The translations under genes were made by a program, and so were the position numbers. DNA of 8,191 bases from Kiritimatiellia bacterium (GTDB lineage Bacteria > Verrucomicrobiota > Kiritimatiellia > RFP12 > UBA1067). Positions 1-4,216 of this stretch are shown here, piece after piece (positions within the stretch are counted from its first letter, which is position 1; each line of letters starts with the position of its first letter). The notes beneath the pieces were generated by a model. The model saw nothing but the letters and a program-made list of their open reading frames with translations, was not told the origin of the DNA and ran no database searches. The stretch lies in NCBI GenBank assembly GCA_017405115.1, contig JAFRBA010000245.1:1-8191 (forward strand), written 5' to 3'.

Positions 1-108
1 ATGAATTTGTCTCGCATGTGCAGATTAGCGCCGCGCTGCCCTAGTGCTGACCACCATGCAGCCCGGCTCTGACATAGTCGGCCTGTTCTAACATCTGTGC
101 ACAGAGGC

Positions 109-661
109 CTACGGCATCTTGACCGTTACCTTGAAGAAGCGGTGGAGCGAGTTGGTAGGATACTGCCACTCGCCGCCATTCTCCAGCGTCTCGCTGCCGT
201 AGACCTTGTAGGTGCGGACAACACCATTGGTGTTCAGGTTCGGATCCCAAGTAACGAGAGGCGTTTCGCCGTGCATCTCGATCTTCGCAGTGAACACGCT
301 CAGCGCGTTCGTGGGATCAGTCCCTGCGACATATTCCTCCCACACGCTTGTCGCCGCGCCACCCTGCGTCTTGCCGCTTGCCGCATTCGCCGCCGCCTCG
401 AAGTCGCCGGACGCAACGCCGAGGTTGTACTGCCTGAGCCACGAATACGGCACAGGCTCGGGCGAGGTCAGAGTGTAGCCGCTTCCGTCCGCCGGACTCC
501 ACTGCACCTGATCGACCCAGACGCAGTCCGGCGCGTATGACGTCGCGCCGTCCTTGCGGTATTCCCAGCGCAGGACGTGCTTGCCGCCCGTCGGCACCTC
601 AACGGACACAAACCGCCAGCCCCCCGTGTCATTCCCCGCAATCCGCGCATGGAAGGCTTTA
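109..661 (-). pseudogene. Orphan C-terminal module of a secreted protein (copy 1)
   Basis: The minus strand is open from a stop at 682-684 down to a TAG at 109-111, and the recognisable protein runs from about 661. In order it reads 'RIAGNDTGGWRFVSVEVP', 'HVLRWEYRKDG', 'DCVWVDQVQW', 'PYSWLRQYNLG', 'WEEYVAGTDPTN' and 'GEWQYPTNSLHRFFKVTVKMP' before the stop. This is the style of C-terminal region found on large secreted proteins of Kiritimatiellota and relatives; it is recalled, not searched. No signal peptide, N-terminal domain or ribosome binding site is present, and the first possible start is a GTG at 607-609 inside the conserved sequence. I therefore read it as the 3' remnant of a larger gene whose 5' part was replaced by the abiE operon ending at 662. 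It is visibly richer in G+C than the neighbouring abiE genes. Copies 2 and 3 lie at 2224-2654 and 4089-4211. Confidence 0.7.
370..536. repeat. High-identity direct repeat, unit 1 (pairs with 2488-2654)
   Basis: By eye, these 167 bases align without gaps to 2488-2654 with three mismatches, and the first 91 bases are identical. Outside this block the two module copies are clearly less alike. This is more identity than protein constraint alone would be expected to keep, including at silent positions. Confidence 0.85.
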
Positions 662-1474
662 TTATGCGCGAAGAATTCTCTTCACGCATGCCAATACATC
701 ACTGACAACTTTATGCGGCGGCAATCCAAGCCAATTGGATTTCGGCGAAGCCATGTCGCGAAGGAAGCGTTTGCTACCGAATGTCTTGCTGATGGCGTCA
801 ATAATACGGGCGGAATTACGTAGCGGGCATCTTGGATTATGCAAGATCAGGGAATCTACAGATTGTTTGAGCCGCCTCTGATTGACGATTCCAGAAAGAT
901 AATGCAAGTCGAACACATCCTTTGTCCGCGTTGACATGACGCCATGCCTAATGAGACTTAATAGCTTCTCGGCAAATATCTGCTCGCACGAATTAGAATA
1001 TAGTGTCGCTGCCTTCTCGCTCGCCAAAGCGCCAAACCGCCGTTCAACCTGTAGCAATTCCGTGTGCGTATGTACTCCAATGTCAACCTTTGTCCGCACC
1101 GGCTTCCTAATTGAGCCGTCAGATATGTCAAGGTACACTCGTCTCCCGCGATAGTCGTCTTGACGCAGTTCCAGAATCGTTCCGAAAATAGTAATCTTGA
1201 AACCAGTCAGCCGCGCCCATCGCGCCACAACCCTTCGTATAGTCGCTTCCGAAATCGAGTAACGCACAAAATCCACGTCCAAATCCATTGTTGTGCGACG
1301 GATGTCCTTGGTAAGTTCGCACATAACGACGCCGCCTTTGACAGTGCAATTCTTCTTGAAGCCGCTTTTGTACATAGCCAGGAGAATTGCATCGTGTGCA
1401 ACCTTGGACTGCGCCTCGGCGGTGCGATACCCTGCCTCGGAAAGGGCTGCAATCTGTTCAGCAAAGGATTTCAT
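662..1474 (-). CDS. AbiEii/AbiGii-family nucleotidyltransferase toxin
   Basis: A 270-residue protein, second gene of a minus-strand pair. It fits the AbiEii/AbiGii toxin family, nucleotidyltransferase-fold toxins of type IV toxin-antitoxin and abortive-infection systems. The N-terminal core has GG at residues 47-48 and an acidic cluster D64-L-D66-V-D68 ('TTMDLDVDF'), matching the GG...DxD active-site pattern. 'TKVDIGV' supplies a third acidic residue at D131. The C-terminal half has 'EQIFAEKLLSLIR' (K170) and 'RTKDVFDLHYL' (K185, D186, D189), the Lys and Arg/Lys-Asp motifs typical of the family. The start ATG (1472-1474) overlaps the antitoxin stop by one base (TGATG) and has a strong ribosome binding site. 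The stop at 662-664 directly abuts the orphan secreted-protein module, with no terminator between them. Related members transfer nucleotides to tRNA or other targets; the target here is unknown. Confidence 0.88.
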   Translation of the reverse strand: MKSFAEQIAALSEAGYRTAEAQSKVAHDAILLAMYKSGFKKNCTVKGGVVMCELTKDIRRTTMDLDVDFVRYSISEATIRRVVARWARLTGFKITIFGTILELRQDDYRGRRVYLDISDGSIRKPVRTKVDIGVHTHTELLQVERRFGALASEKAATLYSNSCEQIFAEKLLSLIRHGVMSTRTKDVFDLHYLSGIVNQRRLKQSVDSLILHNPRCPLRNSARIIDAISKTFGSKRFLRDMASPKSNWLGLPPHKVVSDVLACVKRILRA

Positions 1475-2034
1475 CAGAATATCTCCTGGTAGAGGATGGA
1501 TTCAATGGCGTCTCGCTTGGCGAAATGCACAAGGTAATCGGCTATCTTGTAAGCCTTCAATTCGGACGTGCGCCGCCGAAACGAAAGTACGACCTCTTTG
1601 TACATGTCAGGCGCAATTTTCCCTTTCATCCTTGCCGTCTCTATCAACAAACGCTCAAGGTCGAACGTTCTCACCTTGTCGCCACAGTAGTCTATTGTCG
1701 TCACGCCAATCTTGGCAGTCCCAGCAGGAAGATAGAACTGCTTGACCAATGGATCGACTATCGGTCTTGCGCCGTGGTCTGTCGCCATATAGTATAAATC
1801 CGGAACGGTATCCGTGAGGTCATAGTAGAAAAAGGCACTGTCGAGTGTCATGACGGCGTTCGGATGCCTCCACTGGACAATTTCAAGTTCGTTTTCCTCA
1901 CCCGTGTCGGAATACACGCCGACGCCAATTTTCCAAATGCGGCCATCCGCAATCGCCTTGTCAATCTGGTAAGGCGATCCGAATTTCCTTTTGCACTCTG
2001 CAAACGAATACAGCATTTTACTTTTCGTCGGCAT
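1474..2034 (-). CDS. AbiEi-family antitoxin with N-terminal winged-helix domain
   Basis: A protein of 186 residues from the chosen ATG at 2034 ('MPTKSKMLYSFAECKRKFG'). Residues about 7-42 ('FAECKRKFGSPYQIDKAI...GRIWKIGVGVYS') look like the winged helix-turn-helix domain that opens AbiEi-type antitoxins, with the usual 'basic residues then G.GVY' end. The rest ('AVMTLDSAFFYYDLTDTVP...YYMATDH') resembles the AbiEi body that carries toxin neutralisation. It precedes the abiEii-like gene with a one-base overlap, the canonical antitoxin-toxin order. In this family the wHTH domain usually represses the operon's own promoter. An in-frame ATG at 2127 would add 31 residues of low-complexity sequence translated from a GC-rich inverted repeat. 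I prefer 2034 because it has a purine-rich AAGAGAA just upstream and lies downstream of a promoter-like element; the ATG at 2016 is also possible. Confidence 0.82.
   Translation of the reverse strand: MPTKSKMLYSFAECKRKFGSPYQIDKAIADGRIWKIGVGVYSDTGEENELEIVQWRHPNAVMTLDSAFFYYDLTDTVPDLYYMATDHGARPIVDPLVKQFYLPAGTAKIGVTTIDYCGDKVRTFDLERLLIETARMKGKIAPDMYKEVVLSFRRRTSELKAYKIADYLVHFAKRDAIESILYQEIF
1482..1487 (-). promoter_or_regulatory. Ribosome binding site of the first abiEii-like gene
   Basis: The minus strand reads AGGAGA seven bases before the ATG at 1474. It lies inside the end of the upstream antitoxin gene. It supports this start and translation coupled through the TGATG overlap. Confidence 0.7.
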
Positions 2035-2060
2035 TTCTCTTATTTTTGCCGACGATTGGT

Positions 2061-2089
2061 ATAATACCATAATCCGGCCCTCGCCGCAA
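2061..2089 (-). promoter_or_regulatory. Possible promoter of the first abiE operon
   Basis: On the minus strand a TATTAT (2061-2066) lies 17 bases downstream of TTGCGG (2084-2089), giving a transcript starting near 2055 and a leader of about 20 bases before the ATG at 2034. The -35 match is weak. The -10 sits inside the near-palindrome GGTATAATACC, which could be a repressor site. Confidence 0.4.
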
Positions 2090-2096
2090 GGGAGGG
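2078..2096. repeat. Small GC-rich inverted repeat over the abiE promoter
   Basis: CCCTC (2078-2082) and GAGGG (2092-2096) are complementary around a nine-base centre, followed by a G+C-rich run to about 2120. It overlaps the possible -35 of the first abiE operon. It could be an operator for the AbiEi protein or simply a remnant of an intergenic repeat. Confidence 0.3.
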
Positions 2097-2158
2097 GCGG
2101 CGCCGGCCGCAGCGCGGCGTACTGCAAGGCGTAAATGACCAGGCTGATAGGTTGTGAT

Positions 2159-2178
2159 CCACAATTTGCAAATTGTGG
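2159..2178. repeat. Perfect 20-bp palindrome
   Basis: The half-site CCACAATTTG (2159-2168) is followed at once by its exact reverse complement (2169-2178), with no spacer. It lies between the orphan module copy 2 (stop at 2224) and the first abiE operon. It has no T-run on either side, so it is a poor terminator. It resembles a dimeric-protein binding site or a dispersed palindromic repeat unit, and which one cannot be told from a single copy. Confidence 0.6.
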
Positions 2179-2223
2179 GCCTGCCAGATTGCGTCACGCA
2201 GTCTTCATGCGCCTGGGAATATT

Positions 2224-2654
2224 CTACGGCATCTCGACCGTTACCTTGAAGAACCTGTGGAGCGAGTTGGTCGGGTACTGCCACTCGCCGCCGTTCTCCA
2301 ACGTCTCACTGCCGTAGACCTTGAAGACCCGCCGCGCTACGCCATCATCGTTCAGATTCGGCTCCCAAGTAACGAGAGGCGTTTCTCCGCGCATCTCTAT
2401 CATCGCCTTAAGCTGGCTGTTCGCATTCGTCGGGTCAAGTCCAGCGACATACTCTTCCCACACCTCTGTTGGCCTGCCGCAGTTCAGCTTGCCGCTTGCC
2501 GCATTCGCCGCCGCCTCGAAGTCGCCGGACGCAACGCCGAGGTTGTACTGCCTGAGCCACGAATACGGCACAGGCTCGAGCGAGGTCAGCGTGTAGCCGC
2601 TTCCGTCCGCCGCACTCCACTGCACCTGATCGACCCAGACGCAGTCCGGCGCGT
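2224..2654 (-). pseudogene. Orphan C-terminal module of a secreted protein (copy 2)
   Basis: A minus-strand open stretch with the same modules as copy 1: 'APDCVWVDQVQW', 'PYSWLRQYNLGVASGDFEAAANAASGK', 'VWEEYVAGLDPTN', 'GETPLVTWEPNLN' and 'GEWQYPTNSLHRFFKVTVEMP', ending at a TAG at 2224-2226. Homology to copy 1 stops abruptly at 2654, equivalent to 536 in copy 1. The frame runs on to a stop at 2695-2697, but its only start is a TTG in unrelated sequence. It lacks the 'GGWRFVSVEVP...LRWEYRKDG' segment of copy 1 and any signal peptide. It is therefore a truncated 3' fragment, not an independent gene. Both sides carry toxin-antitoxin operons reading away from it. Confidence 0.7.
2488..2654. repeat. 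High-identity direct repeat, unit 2 (pairs with 370-536)
   Basis: Second copy of the 167-base block, in the same orientation. Its right edge at 2654 is exactly where homology between the two modules ends and where the leader of the second abiE cassette begins. With unit 1 it brackets the whole first abiE operon. Confidence 0.85.
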
Positions 2655-2691
2655 CCATCCCCCATCTTCGCAATGACCCGCCCAACGCACC

Positions 2692-2721
2692 TTGTCAGCA
2701 ATGAAACAAAAATGTTATACT
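2692..2721 (+). promoter_or_regulatory. Promoter of the second abiE operon, probably leaderless
   Basis: TTGTCA (2692-2697) and TATACT (2716-2721) are near-consensus -35 and -10 boxes 18 bases apart. The expected transcription start is about 2728, which is the ATG of the downstream antitoxin gene. No ribosome binding site precedes that ATG, consistent with a leaderless transcript. Confidence 0.6.
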
Positions 2722-2727
2722 ATTGAC

Positions 2728-3294
2728 ATGAAACATTGGGACACTATCCAACAAACCGCCCTTGGCTCAAATGGAATAGTCACCTTTGCGCAAGCAAAGG
2801 GTTTAGGCGTGTTCCCAGCTGAAATCTATCGGTGGTGCAAAGCAGGGAAGCTTCTGAAAGTCGGACGAGGCGTATATCGGCTTACAACAATTCCTTCGCA
2901 AGGTTTTGTTTCCGACATGGCATCGCTTCTCGCCATGATAGGCGAAGGCGCCTACCTTTACGGCGAAAGTGTTCTCGCGCTTCTAAGGCTCTGCCCTACA
3001 CGTCCGTATATCGCATACGTGGCTGTTCCAAGGCGTATCCGCAAAACAACCTTGCCCAAGGGCATCATCATCATCCGCAGCCCTGCAAGCTACCGCCCCA
3101 TCTACCATGATGGCATCGCCTGCCAGCGTCCCGCTGACGCAATTCGATCCTGCATTGGACTGCTTGAATCGTCGCGTCTTGTCGAAGCCGTTGCCGAGGG
3201 CGAACGACAAGGCTACTTTCTTCGCTCGGAATCGTCAGAACTTGTAAACGAGGTGACAAATGCCAAAGCAGCCACACAACGAACACGAACTTGA
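2728..3294 (+). CDS. AbiEi-family antitoxin / wHTH transcriptional regulator
   Basis: A protein of 188 residues from the ATG at 2728 ('MKHWDTIQQTALGS'). Residues about 5-52 ('NGIVTFAQAKGLGVFP...IYRWCKAGKLLKVGRGVYRL') form a clear winged helix-turn-helix of the type that opens AbiEi antitoxins. The remaining part ('LYGESVLALLRLCP...YVAVPRRIRK') matches the usual AbiEi middle region. The family neutralises the partner nucleotidyltransferase and represses its own operon. The gene overlaps the toxin gene by 35 bases in another frame. A TTG at 2692 or ATG at 2701 would extend the protein, but both lie upstream of the predicted transcript start. It shows little resemblance to the first antitoxin beyond the shared fold pattern, so it is not a simple duplication. 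Confidence 0.83.
   Translation: MKHWDTIQQTALGSNGIVTFAQAKGLGVFPAEIYRWCKAGKLLKVGRGVYRLTTIPSQGFVSDMASLLAMIGEGAYLYGESVLALLRLCPTRPYIAYVAVPRRIRKTTLPKGIIIIRSPASYRPIYHDGIACQRPADAIRSCIGLLESSRLVEAVAEGERQGYFLRSESSELVNEVTNAKAATQRTRT
3250..3255 (+). promoter_or_regulatory. Ribosome binding site of the second abiEii-like gene
   Basis: GAGGTG lies four bases before the ATG at 3260, inside the end of the antitoxin gene. It supports this start and the 35-base gene overlap. Confidence 0.6.
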
Positions 3295-4087
3295 ACTTGC
3301 CCTGACACGATACGCCGGCTCAAACATCGCGGCCGTCGAGTGCCGCGACATCATGGCTGGCGTCATACTCGGACAAATGCTACCGACAGGAAGCGTTGTC
3401 AAAGGCGGAACGTCTATGCGGCTGCGGCTTGGTCCAGAACGCTCGCGCGTTACAGTTGACTTTGACACAGCACGAAGCATCGATTTGGACGCATACATAA
3501 AAGACCTTCGGACAAGGCTTGAAGCAGGATGGTATGACTTTACCGGCGAAGTTTTAATCCGCAGGCAGGGATCCCCTTCCGGCGTGCCATTTGAATACAT
3601 CATGCAACCATTGGACGTAAAGCTCGCCTATCGCAACCATCCATGGTGTACTGTACGCCTTGAAGTCGGACACAACGAACTTGGCGACGCAGACGAATCG
3701 GAGACTCGGGAACTTCCGCAAAAAATTCTGGGAATCTTTGATGCGTTGAACCTGCCCAAGCCAAATCCAATTCCCCTGATGCCGATTCCATTTCAGATTG
3801 CACAGAAACTGCACGGCGTGTCACAGCCCGGAAGTTCCCGAGTCCGCGATCTTATCGACTTGCAGCTGATAGCGCAAAACGAGATTATCGACTTTGCCCG
3901 TACCGCCAACATCTGCCGCCGCCTGTTCGCATATCGAAAAACGCATGTCTGGCCTCCGCAAATCGAGAAAGGCAATCTTTGGGGCGAAGTCTATACGACC
4001 CAGCGCGGCACATTACCCGTCCTCCCTACAGTTGACGAAGCTATCGCATGGACGAACGACCTCATCACCCGAATAGACAAGGCATAG
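3260..4087 (+). CDS. AbiEii/AbiGii-family nucleotidyltransferase toxin (second, divergent)
   Basis: A 275-residue nucleotidyltransferase-fold protein. Residues 47-50 'VKGG' followed by 'SRVTVDFDTAR' (D67, D69) match the GG...DxD core of AbiEii toxins. E135 in 'VRLEVGH' is a possible third acidic position, which is usually Asp. The C-terminal part has 'PFQIAQKLHGVS' (K183) and 'SSRVRDLIDLQLI' (R196, D197, D200), the family's Lys and R-D-L-x-D-L motifs. It follows its antitoxin in the same operon and probably modifies RNA or nucleotide targets when released; the target is unknown. The stop (4085-4087) leaves one base before the stop of the oppositely oriented module remnant at 4089. Its length and motif spacing differ from the toxin at 662-1474, so the two systems probably arrived independently. 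Confidence 0.87.
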   Translation: MPKQPHNEHELELALTRYAGSNIAAVECRDIMAGVILGQMLPTGSVVKGGTSMRLRLGPERSRVTVDFDTARSIDLDAYIKDLRTRLEAGWYDFTGEVLIRRQGSPSGVPFEYIMQPLDVKLAYRNHPWCTVRLEVGHNELGDADESETRELPQKILGIFDALNLPKPNPIPLMPIPFQIAQKLHGVSQPGSSRVRDLIDLQLIAQNEIIDFARTANICRRLFAYRKTHVWPPQIEKGNLWGEVYTTQRGTLPVLPTVDEAIAWTNDLITRIDKA

Positions 4088-4088
4088 C

Positions 4089-4211
4089 CTACGGCATCTC
4101 GACCGTCACCTTGAAGAAGCGGCGGAGCGAGTTGGTCGGATACTGCCACTCGCCGCCGTTCTCCAGCGTCTCGGTACCATAGACCTTGTACATCTGCCGC
4201 TCTACGCATCT
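4089..4211 (-). pseudogene. Orphan C-terminal module remnant (copy 3)
   Basis: The minus strand encodes only the last 40 or so residues of the module: 'VERQMYKVYGTETLENGG' then 'EWQYPTNSLRRFFKVTVEMP', ending in TAG at 4089-4091. A TGA at 4212-4214 closes the frame upstream. Over its last 100 bases it is about 91% identical to copies 1 and 2 by eye. It lies between the convergent abiEii-like gene (one-base gap) and the 3' end of the leucine-rich repeat gene (stop at 4217-4219, different frame). It cannot be a gene by itself. Confidence 0.75.
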
Positions 4212-4216
4212 TCAAA

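Noticed and set aside
1..108. A 23-codon frame starting with the ATG at position 1
   Set aside because: Too short, with no visible upstream sequence, family resemblance or ribosome binding site.
97..540. Plus-strand open frames over module copy 1, with a matching one at 2173-2676 over copy 2
   Set aside because: The similarity between them comes only from the repeated DNA. The opposite strand has recognisable protein motifs and the proper stop, so these are shadows.
2035..2127. N-terminal extension of the first antitoxin from the ATG at 2127
   Set aside because: The added 31 residues are translated from a GC-rich inverted-repeat region and the predicted promoter. The AAGAGAA-preceded ATG at 2034 fits better.
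2692..2727. Upstream TTG or ATG starts for the second antitoxin gene
   Set aside because: They lie at or upstream of the -10 box and would need a start site for which no promoter is seen. Similarity to the AbiEi family begins after 2728.
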